Shown: positions 56,301-64,000 of the stretch, one piece after another
How positions within the stretch are numbered: the stretch's first letter is position 1
Layout of the letters: every line of letters begins with the position of its first letter
From: Sabellastarte sp. h YS-2021
Lineage: Eukaryota > Annelida > Polychaeta > Sabellida > Sabellidae
Assembly (NCBI GenBank): GCA_964017235.1
Contig: OZ024930.1
Location: 31,624,614-31,688,613, forward strand
Reading direction: 5' to 3'
Length of the DNA: 64,000 nucleotides
Made by a program: the position numbers and the translations under genes
The notes under the pieces: model-generated
Seen by the model: only the letters and a program-made list of their open reading frames with translations
Database searches by the model: none
Told to the model about the DNA's origin: nothing

Positions 56301-56727
56301 TACATATTTGTAGGACACACTGTTTCTGAGATATTGGTGAAAAACCGGAAATTATTCACACTCATTATCCATAGTACCGGGGCACCTGTATATACAAAAC
56401 AATACATCCCAGTCTCTTCCCCCCCCCCCCCCCCCCCCCCGTGTTTAGGGCTAATACGTCACATGGTGGATGATAAATAATCTTACCTTTCTTTCCCTTC
56501 GATAAGCTTCATGTATAAAACTGCCACAAAAGTGATTGCTATCTTTTCAGGTGAAAGTAGACAAAGAAGGCTATGCTGTGACCAAATGCTTCATTCCAAA
56601 TGAAGATACTGTGATATGGACATACATCATAGGAGTTGTTCTCATCTTACTGTGGTTTATCATCCCATCTAGTTATTATGGATTTAGGACAATCCGTTCT
56701 TCAAATGCCGCATTGAAAAAGCAATGA
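47114..56727 (+). CDS. MPPE1: MPPE1 / PGAP5, GPI-anchor remodelling metallophosphoesterase
   Basis: PGAP5 removes a side-chain ethanolamine phosphate from the second mannose of GPI anchors and promotes exit of GPI proteins from the ER. Eight exons join in phase: 47114-47364, 47656-47726, 50365-50506, 51090-51276, 51565-51633, 54569-54691, 55450-55590 and 56551-56727, giving 386 residues (human is 396). An N-terminal membrane segment spans residues ~11-33 and a C-terminal one ~349-368, with lysines 384-385 near the end. Metallophosphatase motifs are D68-x-H70 (FLADTHLLG), G108-D109 (ILGDVMDEG), G146-N147-H148-D149, H241 (HFPMYR) and H295-x-H297 (ISAHTH). The usual GHxH glycine is alanine. The start has A at -3, G at +4 and an in-frame TAA just upstream. 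All introns are GT-AG. Confidence 0.96.
47656..47726 (+). CDS. MPPE1: MPPE1 coding exon 2 (residues 84-108)
   Basis: Encodes REWQMYRSFQSAIFLFNPEA then VFIL. Acceptor TTTTCACAG, donor GTGAGA; ends in phase 1 inside G108. Confidence 0.93.
47727..50364. other. MPPE1 intron 2, with a ~78-bp direct repeat pair
   Basis: AATAAGTTTTATGTTTCCGA then TCTGGAGACAAGAGGATCTT at 47988-48056 recurs at 48514-48590 on the same strand. Between them lies a 127-codon plus frame (48114-48497, with HFQSICGIKIYLQDHKLAGI) that I do not recognise; an old transposon or chance frame is possible. No other array or TIR pair is visible. Confidence 0.6.
50365..50506 (+). CDS. MPPE1: MPPE1 coding exon 3 (residues 108-155)
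   Basis: Encodes GDVMDEGKWSSDSEFRETVA and ILVGNHDIGFHY, covering the second and third metal-binding motifs. Acceptor TTTCAG, donor GTGAGA; ends in phase 2. Confidence 0.95.
51090..51276 (+). CDS. MPPE1: MPPE1 coding exon 4 (residues 155-217)
   Basis: Encodes VTEHKRERFNQAFKAAPVKM and FVMFNSMAFEGDHCSMCKET, matching the CxxCSETEAEL region of the family. Acceptor TTTCCAG, donor GTAAGC; phase 0 end. Confidence 0.95.
51565..51633 (+). CDS. MPPE1: MPPE1 coding exon 5 (residues 218-240)
   Basis: Encodes GEKEPSACIGQDSFQYSKPI then VLQ, leading into the conserved histidine of exon 6. Acceptor ACATTAG, donor GTGAGT. Confidence 0.9.
51634..52001. other. Start of MPPE1 intron 5
   Basis: Intron sequence before the inverted element; nothing recognised. 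Confidence 0.5.
52002..53830 (-). mobile_element. Tandem-repeat-carrying element, inverted shorter copy 2
   Basis: Begins at the hairpin 52002-52030 (TATATCCC / GGGATATA), with TTGGATTCAGGTCCGTCGCG and an eroded GCC-rich tract. About two ~350-bp array units in reverse orientation follow (52140-52745), then the counterpart of 16340-17210 (TATCTGTTTCTATATTTGT reversed near 53460; GTTGGCACCGAGTTGGCCCA near 53787). It lies in MPPE1 intron 5. A block of AAAAAATGCCTCC words at 53305-53400 is absent from copy 1 and probably a separate insertion end. Confidence 0.75.
53305..53402. repeat. Iterated GAAAAAATGCCTCC words
   Basis: Five copies of AAAAAATGCCTCCTAG-like 16-18 bp words occur in a row, with one gap. 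This is the same style as the iterated ends of other elements in the window. Confidence 0.85.
53831..54568. other. Rest of MPPE1 intron 5
   Basis: No repeat or gene recognised up to the exon 6 acceptor. Confidence 0.5.
54569..54691 (+). CDS. MPPE1: MPPE1 coding exon 6 (residues 241-281)
   Basis: Encodes HFPMYRVNDAKCTGPDSAGP and YVTMKQKFDCLSKDATDT. H241 matches the metal-binding histidine of the family HYPLYR motif. Acceptor TTTCAG, donor GTATGG. Confidence 0.94.
55067..55280. mobile_element. TA-flanked MITE, 214 bp, in MPPE1 intron 6
   Basis: Ends CTGTAAAACGAGAAATGTTC and, in reverse, CTGTAAAACGTGAAATGTTT. TA lies at 55065-55066 and 55281-55282. Tc1/mariner-type. Confidence 0.88.
55450..55590 (+). 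CDS. MPPE1: MPPE1 coding exon 7 (residues 282-328)
   Basis: Encodes ILDLIKPRLVISAHTHNYCY and PSFNWRNRVNPSFLL. It carries the last metal motif, AHTH where the family has GHTH. Acceptor TTTCAG, donor GTAAGT. Confidence 0.95.
55965..56330 (-). repeat. Dispersed repeat family, copy C, in MPPE1 intron 7
   Basis: Reads opposite to copies A and B: AGTGATATATCTTTTTCTGT, TTATCCACCATTTTGTATGA, CAGTGAATATAAAAACTTCA and ACAGAAGCGCTGTAAAACGA. A partial second terminus lies at 55965-55995. Confidence 0.8.
56419..56440. repeat. 22-bp poly-C run
   Basis: A C22 homopolymer sits 110 bp upstream of the MPPE1 exon 8 acceptor. The complementary strand is G22. The exact length may be a sequencing artefact. Confidence 0.85.
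56551..56727 (+). CDS. MPPE1: MPPE1 coding exon 8 (residues 329-386)
   Basis: Encodes VKVDKEGYAVTKCFIPNEDT and the C-terminal membrane segment WTYIIGVVLILLWFIIP, ending SSNAALKKQ and TGA at 56725-56727. Acceptor CTTTTCAG. Confidence 0.94.
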   Translation: MKVDKEGYAVTKCFIPNEDTVIWTYIIGVVLILLWFIIPSSYYGFRTIRSSNAALKKQ

Positions 56728-57472
56728 TACAGGCACAGTGATGTGTAACACGTATCACATTTACTCAATCATGGGTTTACAGTGTGGTATTGTAGTCAAT
56801 CATTGAAAATTTTACACAATTGAGTATTTTCAACAGCCTCTGTGCCTTGTAAATGACAAAATATCCAGGTAATTTTGGTATTTTTTAATCTAATTCAAAC
56901 CATTTGCAGTAGATCCTAATTGTTAGCTTCATTAAAAACAACGGATAATATTTAAGGTCTATGGTACAACTCCCCCAAAAAGTGTTTTGTGATACAGTGA
57001 GTGTTTCTAATGGCAAACAAAATGAAAAATTGTTAAAAAAATGACATTGATTCTCTATAGAGGTAATTTATCTGTTTTTATGTTAAACTTAGTTGTTACA
57101 ATTATATCCAGGAATATCTGATTTGCCTCTTGAAATTATAGTGATAATGTAGTTCTTGGGCTGGAAAATAATACATGTGAAAAGATGGTTTGTGCCAATT
57201 ATCCATCTCATAAAATCCTTGCAATGAAAGGCAGTTTGTAGGAGGTTTATGATGCAAATGCACGAGTAACGTCTCAGGAACCATGTTTTAACTCACCGTG
57301 TAGTTGTGTTATGTTTTTATTACAGTGTTTGAATAAACTGCTCCTTCTTGGACTGTATCAGTCATTCAATCACAAAGTTGCCTCAAGTAAGATACTCACA
57401 GTTGTCCTTTATTTGAGGCTAGTTTGTGATGGAATCGCCAATAAAGTCTTAACAGTAGTTTATTTTACTCCA
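56728..57472 (+). other. Probable MPPE1 3' UTR
   Basis: AATAAA signals lie at 57332-57337 and 57440-57445. The transcript end cannot be fixed from sequence alone. A D-type element starts just beyond, at 57488. Confidence 0.5.
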
Positions 57473-57490
57473 CAGCCCTTAAGGGCTGTC
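57473..57490. repeat. 18-bp perfect palindrome at the edge of the D-type element
   Basis: ACAGCCCTTAAGGGCTGT reads the same on both strands and directly abuts the start of the element (TCAGGTATTGTTTTCACCC). Confidence 0.85.
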
Positions 57491-58310
57491 AGGTATTGTT
57501 TTCACCCATGGTGTCTGGATGGGCGGGTGGGTGGTGGGAAAAAGTTTGTCCAGGCTATATCTCAGAAACTGTAAGGTGTAGGAAGTTGATACTTGGTAGG
57601 GACATTAGTTAGGATGTGTAGGTGTGCAATGTCATGGTCTGACCTTGATTTGACCTTGCTGTAGTGACCTTGAGTTTGAAAATCTTGTCCGGGCTATATC
57701 TTGGAAACCGTAAGGTGTAGGAAGTTGATACTTGGTAGGGACATTGGGTAGGGGTTGTAGGTGTGCCGCATCATGGTGTGACCTTGATTTGACCTTGACC
57801 TTTAAAATCTTGTTGCACCTTTGGGTCTGTCTTTTGATGCAGATTAAGCACTGTTAAAGTCATATTAGAATTCATTAAGAATTTTACTTTCACAACTTCC
57901 CATGGTAACACATAGAATTTCATCAAGTGAGCCACAGATTTTGCTCCAACACCACACATAAGCATCCATTGAATGTATTGCCACTTCTGTATGCATGGTA
58001 ATATTCAAAACATCCAAACCATAATTCGGCCATGCCAGATGTAGATAATGAGTGTTGTAATGTTTAATTTACTGATTAATGCTGTTATCTTGTTATTGAA
58101 TTATCTTGTTTTAATACTTCATCTTTACATGCATTATCTTTCTCTTAGATATTATTTTCTCTGTTTAAACATTGTTTGGACCTTTATATAACAGATAATG
58201 CTCTGAAAGTATCCTGAACTTTGTACTGATACACTACTTCTATATCTCATGGTGTTAAAAATATTTCCCCAAGGCTGTGGGGTACTGGCATCTCTGATGC
58301 TATTTTTCTA
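57488..58310 (+). mobile_element. D-type tandem-repeat element, copy 2
   Basis: Shares the start GGTATTGTTTTCACCCATGG, about two array units (GGTGTAGGAAGTTGATACTT) and the tail ATCTCTGATGCTATTTTTCT with copy 1 at 34955-35795. Confidence 0.82.
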
Positions 58311-59835
58311 TTTTAAAGTTAGTCCATGTTTTAATCAGTGTTTTTAATCCAGTTTTTTTTTTTTATTTTTTCTTTCTTTCTGAAACTATCTTGTAAACTC
58401 AGATAATCTAACAGCTTACGGTATTACTCTTGAAGTACTTTTGCTAAGTGTGCAGAAATCTGTTTTCATTCACTGTGCAGCTCCAAGAAATGGCTTCTGT
58501 GTAAAATTTGTATGCAAAACTCACCCTTGTATAAATCTTGCTGCACGATTGGCTGGTTTAAATTTCCATTGTACAAGGTCAGAGTCTTGGAAATGGTAGC
58601 ACAGTACTATTGCCTCAGTTTTACTCTTCAAAGCCATAAATGTATGTATTGAGCAAGTTTCTTGTCATTGTCATAGCATATCTAGAAGTGTGATGTCTTT
58701 AGATAGAATCTTTTGTGAATAATATATTTCAGTTGTGTCCCGTTAATACTATTTAATTCTATTTTGATATTATTACTTATGAGATATACATTTAATAACA
58801 CTTGTAAAGGAGTTTAATATAATGTTATATAATAACATGGTGTAGGAGTCTTTTAGAATCTTAATAAAAAAGAATAGATATGGCAGTTATTGTGTATCTG
58901 TGCAGCTTAATCAGTCAGTAGATTACTTTATGAAAATCTTGGTACATTTTCTGTAGTATAAATTCTTCTTGCTCTGCTGGGAGATCTGTAACTTAATACT
59001 GATCTAGGGTTTTAGTGACAAAGGTGAAATTTGCCACTTGCCTCCACTCCCCTCTTAAAGTTTGAAAAAGTTAAATTTACTGCAGTTCTATAGCAAGTAA
59101 GGAAGATGACCTGATCACAAATCTCGTAAGAATGTTTACGCATAAAATGAGGGGGTTTTCTCGTGGTAAATTTCATAGAGTGGCTTATGTTTACTTTCCT
59201 GATTTTACATAGCCTTGAAGTGCATTTTAAACTAGGGAAAGATGGAAGTACTTGTGTCTTAAAACAATTGATAGGATAGGGAAACTATAAGTCACAGGAG
59301 TTCTTGTTAGGTTTACTTATTGGAATTTTGTGCACTGGATCATGGGCCAGCATTTACAGGACCTTTACATGATCCTGACCATTAAAAGCTTTCTCTAAAT
59401 CCTAAATTGCGGCCTTACATCAGGGTTCAGGTTTATTCCAAAAATTAGAGCAGAAAACAAATGTAATTGTGTTTCGATATTCTTTTCATTTTAAACCTTG
59501 GAATGGTGATCTTGAAGGAAATTCATATTTGTGTACATTAGTATTTACTATATTGTTTACCTGTGGATGGTTAAGATTTGGGGTTGATTTGACCCTGTCA
59601 CTTAGAAAGTTTTGTTCAGAGCTTAAGGAGTGTAAGCAATACACCTAGATATTTCCTGTCCAGGATACTGTCACAGTTTGGCAATTTTATCTTTCTGTTT
59701 CTATGTACAGATATTTCTATCAGTCTGCATTTTAATAAAAAAAAATATCATTATATCTGTTGTCTTTCACAACAAATTCTTACATTTAGCACGTATAAAA
59801 CATACATAGTAGAATTTATACAAAAGAGTTATTAG
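58311..59835. other. Unassigned intergenic sequence
   Basis: 1.5 kb with no frame, array or TIR pair that I can support. Confidence 0.5.
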
Positions 59836-62285
59836 TGTCATACCCTAGATCTCATCCTTACTTCTGATAGTTCTCTGGTTTCAAATGTGGTTGTCAGTGA
59901 CTACATCTCTGACCACGCAATGATCAAATGTCAAGTTGAAACTCCAACAACTGCTAAATCACAAGCTAACAGAGTGACTTACAGGAGATATCATAAAATA
60001 AACATGGACACTCTACGTAATGACTTGAGCAATTGCTCCTTTGTTGCTTGTCCGGGTGACACTGCGGAAAAACTGTATGATCAATACACTAATGATCTTT
60101 CCAACCTTCTGGACAAACATGCTCCAGAGGTTACTCGCTGTCTTGCCAAAGAGCCAGCAAAGTGGATATCAGATACCTACAAAAATGCCAAATCTATTCG
60201 ACGACAGTTTCAACACATCTGGCGTAAAAATAAAACTCCTCTTAACCGTGCAAAGCTGCGCAAACAAATTGCCAGGTGTAATTCACTTGCCAATAAAGAC
60301 AAAGCCACATATTACAGAGCTCTTGTTAATAAAAACGGTGATGACCCTAAAAAACTATGGCAAGTTCTGCGTTCTGCCTTGCACCGTATCCCTGACAAGG
60401 TTCTTCCATCAAATAGTTCACAAAAAAAATTGGCTGAACAGTTTGCCGCTTTTTTCACCAATAAGATTGCTAAAATCCGAGTCTTTTTCCAGTTTTTCAT
60501 CCTTTTCCTTGCCATCTCCAGTGAATCCGCCAGGACTTGTCAAATTTGATAATGTCTCACCTGATGATATGCGAAGGTAATCAAAAATTCACCTACAAAA
60601 TCCTGGATCCTTGGCCCACTTTCTTAGTTAAAGATTGCCTTGATATACTGCTTCCTTCTATCACAAAACTTGTGAATTGTTCTTTGTTGGAAAGTGCTGT
60701 CCCAGATGGCTTCAAAAGTGCTGTTGTCACTCCATTGATAAAGAAATCTTCTTTATCAAAGGATGAACTAAAAAACTATCGCCCTGTGTCTGGGTTGAGC
60801 TTTATCTTAAAACTCGTGGAACGTGTAGTTGCCTCACAACTCAGTAGACATGTCTCTCTCCATGGGTTGGAAAACGAGTATCAATCTGCCTATAGACATG
60901 GCCATTCAACTGAAACAGCTCTTTTGTCTATAAAGAATCAGATTCACCTATCTCTAGCCAGAGGTGAGGCCACAGCTGTGGTGCTGCTTGATCAATCTGC
61001 AGCGTTTGACACCATTGATCATGACAAACTTCTTGATTGCTTAAGAAAATGGTTCGCTGTCGGGGGTAGATGCCTTGACTGGTTCAAATCATACCTTTCT
61101 GATCGTACCCAATGCATCAAGATTGGTTCTGTTCTGTCTCAGGCTAGAAAGCTTAAGTTTGGTGTACCACAAGGTTCAGTTCTTGGTCCTATTCTTTTTT
61201 GGTTGTATACCACACCTTTGAGCAAAGTAATCTCTAAACATCCAGATGTCAAATTTCACTTTTATGCAGATGACACACAGCTGTTTATTCACCTCAAACA
61301 CAAAAATTGCCTTCGATCGGCTAGGAAAGTGCCTCGAAGATGTCAAACTATGGTTGTGTGCAAATAAACTAAAGCTGAATGCTGATAAGACCGACTTTAT
61401 TATATTTGGTGCCAAGTCTCAACAAGAAAAGTTTAACCCATTCTTTCCAGTAAATATATTGGGCGAATCACTGATACCTTCAGATGCCGTTAAGAATTTG
61501 GGTGTCTGGTTTGACTCAGACTTTTCGTTCACCAAACATGTTAAAAATGTATATAAACTATGTTTCATCCAGATAAGGGATCTTAGACAAATTCGACAGT
61601 ACTTGACTCGTGATGCTGCTCTTACGGCTGCAAACGCACTTGTGGGCAGTAGGCTTGACTACTGTAACTCCTTGTTTAGGGGTCTATCTGTTGCTAACCT
61701 ACGCAAGCTGCAATGCATTCAAACCAGTCTGGCCAGAATTGTTTGCAGAACCACATGTCTTTCTCACACCACTCCACTAAGAAAAGCCCTTCATTGGCTA
61801 CCCATAAGGCACCGTTGCATCTTCAAGACTGCCTTGTTGGTATATAAATACCTACATACTAACTGTCCAAAATATTTCAGCCCATTTCTCAAAGTTAGAC
61901 AATGTGCAATAATACTCGGTTGAGTCAATCTGATGGTATAATTCTACATGTTCCTCAATACCAACCATCTATTTACAAATCCACAAAGCAGTTTGGTCTA
62001 AGCTTTGCATATGATGCTCCCAAAATATGGAATGAACTCCCTGATAATGTACGATCTGCCACTTCCATTGCTTCCTTCAGGAAAAAACTTAAGGCATACC
62101 TATTCTGCCAAGCTTATCCTCCTTAGTATTTTCCACCTCATATGGCGTTCTCTGTGATGTTGACCATAGCTATGGACAAGGACAATGATTTTTGTAACTA
62201 TGCTTATGATGTTGCGCCTTAGAGTCTGTCACTTCGGCAGAGATTAAGCGCTATAAAAGTTGAATTGGAATTGGAATTTATACTT
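59836..62285 (+). pseudogene. CR1/L2-type LINE, 5'-truncated and frameshifted
   Basis: Starts within the end of the endonuclease domain (HTLDLILTSDSSLVSNVVVS, DYISDHAMI) and runs through reverse transcriptase: DELKNYRPVSGLSFILKLVE, STETALLSIKNQI, AAFDTIDHDKLL, GVPQGSVLGPILFWLY and FYADDTQLF (YADD at 61263-61274). The C-terminal part has RLDYCNSLFRGL and KIWNELPDNVRSATSIASFR. Four frameshifts are evident, near 60480, 60575, 61300 and 61905. The 3' end has GCGCTATAAAAGTTGAATTG and a TTGGAA repeat tail, as in L2/CR1 families. Inactive. Confidence 0.93.
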
Positions 62286-62319
62286 GTAAGCATATTACTT
62301 TGGTTGATTCAGTCACTCA

Positions 62320-62420
62320 CAGGAGCTTCAGTGGCTGTTAATTGTGACAGTCAATCACTTGGTTCTCACACCTGTGGCTTTGGGTTTGAATCCATCTCCC
62401 ATATGAAATCATACTGATGG
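62320..62420 (+). repeat. Possible tRNA-derived SINE head
   Basis: TTCAGTGGCTGTTAATTG resembles an A box and GGTTTGAATCC at about 62387-62397 is close to the B-box consensus GGTTCGANTCC. A cloverleaf was not demonstrated. Confidence 0.35.
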
Positions 62421-62573
62421 CCTGTCCTAATTGGATCCTCCATGTTAAAAGGACATAAAAACCAAAATTGGCTTTGAATCACACAACACAAACAGCCAAG
62501 TCCTTCACTCACACTTGGCAAAGATTGCAGGCGTGGAATCATGGTGTCAAATTAACAATTAATAAGATGGTCA

Positions 62574-63182
62574 TATATAGAGGGTGTATCCACTAAATTT
62601 CAACATTTTTTCCATGACCAAAGCTTTAAAATCTAAGACCTTTTACATGCTTTGTGGCATGAAAGAGACCTGTATCAAGGTCCCGAGGGAAGATGTGACA
62701 GGCCATACCTGTATGATTTGGAGCCGACAGGAACAGAACGCGATAAAAAAGATTAAATCAAAATGACTTTAATATGTCACAATACAACCAACAACCAATG
62801 AAACTTGAAACCTAAGAAAATAACAATGGCATATCAGGCTCCTCGTACATGTACAAGTTTTTATTTTTCCCAAAGTATAACGAAATTACTATTGTGGAAT
62901 ATCTATCAGTCCAAAACATCAAACAACTGGATTACACTTTCAAAATTCTAAAACACGCCAAAATTTGATCGGATTACATAAATGTATTCTTGTATTGAAA
63001 TGCTAGATGAAAGAAAGGAACAACGCCGTTTTGCAAGAGGATGCCTTTTAATTTCCATGACTTTTTATGAATTTTCCAAAATCTGGAGTCAATTTCCTTG
63101 ACTTTTCCAGGCCTGGAAAAAAGAAATGGAATTCCATGACTTTTCCAGGTTTTCCATGACTGAATACACCCTGTATATATAT
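62574..63182. mobile_element. Possible TIR element with GGGTGTATYC ends
   Basis: ATATATAGAGGGTGTATCCA at the left mirrors TGAATACACCCTGTATATAT at the right, and TTTTTCCATGACC / TTTTCCATGACT words lie near both ends. Inner part unrecognised. A tandem of CCATGACTTTTCCAGG words lies at 63055-63165. Confidence 0.5.
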
Positions 63183-63183
63183 A

Positions 63184-63262
63184 TAAGCTCCTATTAGCAC
63201 AGTAGGCAGGGTGTTGGGATTAATAATCTTACAGACTTCTGTATTCGATGTCAAAGAATTAG
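63184..63262 (+). repeat. Possible tRNA-like SINE head
   Basis: TAGCACAGTAGGCAGG fits the tRNA A box (TRGCNNAGTNGG). GTATTCGATGTC, 35 bp on, partly fits the B box. No full acceptor stem could be built, so this is not called a tRNA gene. Confidence 0.4.
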
Positions 63263-63497
63263 ATATTGATAAGACCATGATTATACAAGATATTTAAACT
63301 CTCTATAACCTCAGACCATGCTATGAAACTACAGTCAATTTGTGACAATTTGTGATAAAAGGTACCAAAAAGTACTTCAATTTAACCAGTATATCTAGAT
63401 AACTAATGTAAAATGACCAAACATGCACTTGCACCTGAAGGGGAATTCTGCTTATTATATTTCTGCCAATAGAGTTTAGACAGTATGGCCTATAGAT
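63263..63497. other. Unassigned sequence
   Basis: No feature recognised. Confidence 0.4.
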
Positions 63498-63717
63498 TAA
63501 GAAATCTAAAATTCGCCAGGAATCTAAAATTCGCCACCTCTAAAAACCTTAGTTAATTTTATGAAGAAAATGATGTTTTTGTCCAAAAATTGGTATTTTT
63601 CAGTTCAAAAAGCCTTAATTTACTGTACAGTCAACAAATCTCACCACAATTCATTTATTTTATTAGTATTTTCACATGTGGCGAATTTCAGATATGTGGC
63701 GAGTTTTAGATTTCTTA
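63498..63717. mobile_element. TA-flanked TIR element with doubled TCTAAAATTCGCCA words
   Basis: Left TAAGAAATCTAAAATTCGCC then AGGAATCTAAAATTCGCCAC; right the inverse (GTGGCGAATTTCAGA, GTGGCGAGTTTTAGATTTCT). TA is present at both edges (63498-63499 and 63716-63717). Confidence 0.82.
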
Positions 63718-64000
63718 CTCTACCATTTTACCAAGTAGGCAACTGGTTCTATCATGACCAAAAGATATCAAAACTCAAAAGATATCACTTCTAATGCAGA
63801 AAGCAGGAAAAATGTAGTTTCCAACAAGGTTAATATAAACCATATAAAGATTTCTCCTTCAAAATGCTACAGGCCTTTCTGTGAAAAATTGCACGTTATA
63901 CATTTCACTGAACACATTGTTCTCACTAGATTTAAGGATAAAAGATAGATCTTGCCCTATATAACTTGGCATAATATTACCAGACACATGGTGGGATGTG
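63718..64000. other. Unassigned sequence at the right edge
   Basis: No gene or repeat recognised. Confidence 0.4.

Noticed and set aside
63184..63262. A true tRNA gene
   Set aside because: The A box is good, but the B box is weak and no acceptor stem pairs; kept only as a possible SINE head.
1..64000. CRISPR arrays, bacterial operons or prophage
   Set aside because: Repeat units are far too long and lack spacers; spliced animal genes and eukaryotic transposons show nuclear DNA.

Overview
The window is AT-rich eukaryotic DNA made mostly of introns and repeats. It carries parts of two conserved animal genes and a dense, nested load of transposons. Long introns with vertebrate-like splice phases, and several tandem-repeat-bearing elements that resemble those described in bivalves (pearl, DTC84 types), suggest a lophotrochozoan, most likely a bivalve mollusc. 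That identification is inference; no species is claimed.

Genes. COG4 (Golgi tethering complex subunit 4) lies on the minus strand. Its first seven coding exons are at 27807-27917, 20647-20729, 15660-15774, 14791-14892, 13400-13472, 8248-8441 and 7438-7594. They encode about the first 278 residues, and the rest of the gene runs off the left edge. MPPE1/PGAP5 (GPI-anchor remodelling phosphoesterase) is on the plus strand and complete: eight coding exons from 47114 to 56727 give 386 residues. The two genes are divergently arranged with about 19 kb between their start codons.

Layout. 1-4430 is a 169-bp satellite array with 9- to 10-monomer higher-order structure. A diverged ~150-bp relative follows at 5519-6412; both lie in COG4 intron 7. 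9126-12000 (intron 5) and 16340-19680 (intron 2) are elements with tandem arrays that end in a GC-rich tract and a hairpin. An inverted, shorter copy of the second lies in MPPE1 intron 5 (52002-53830). COG4 intron 1 holds a LINE relic split by a hAT element, large foldback elements and several MITEs. The intergenic region 28-47 kb holds nested TIR elements, a tandem-repeat element, and a young chromodomain-type Ty3/gypsy retrotransposon (37086-44676) inserted into one of its arrays. A CR1/L2-like LINE lies at 59836-62285.

How parts relate. COG4 and MPPE1 both serve the secretory pathway (Golgi tethering; ER-exit remodelling of GPI anchors), but the sequence shows no functional coupling. Points of most interest: gag and pol of the gypsy element share one frame across a UAG followed 8 nt later by a stem; COG4 intron 1 has a GC-AG splice pair; the same mobile element sits inverted in introns of both genes; and many TIR elements have ends built of short ~17-22 bp iterated words.
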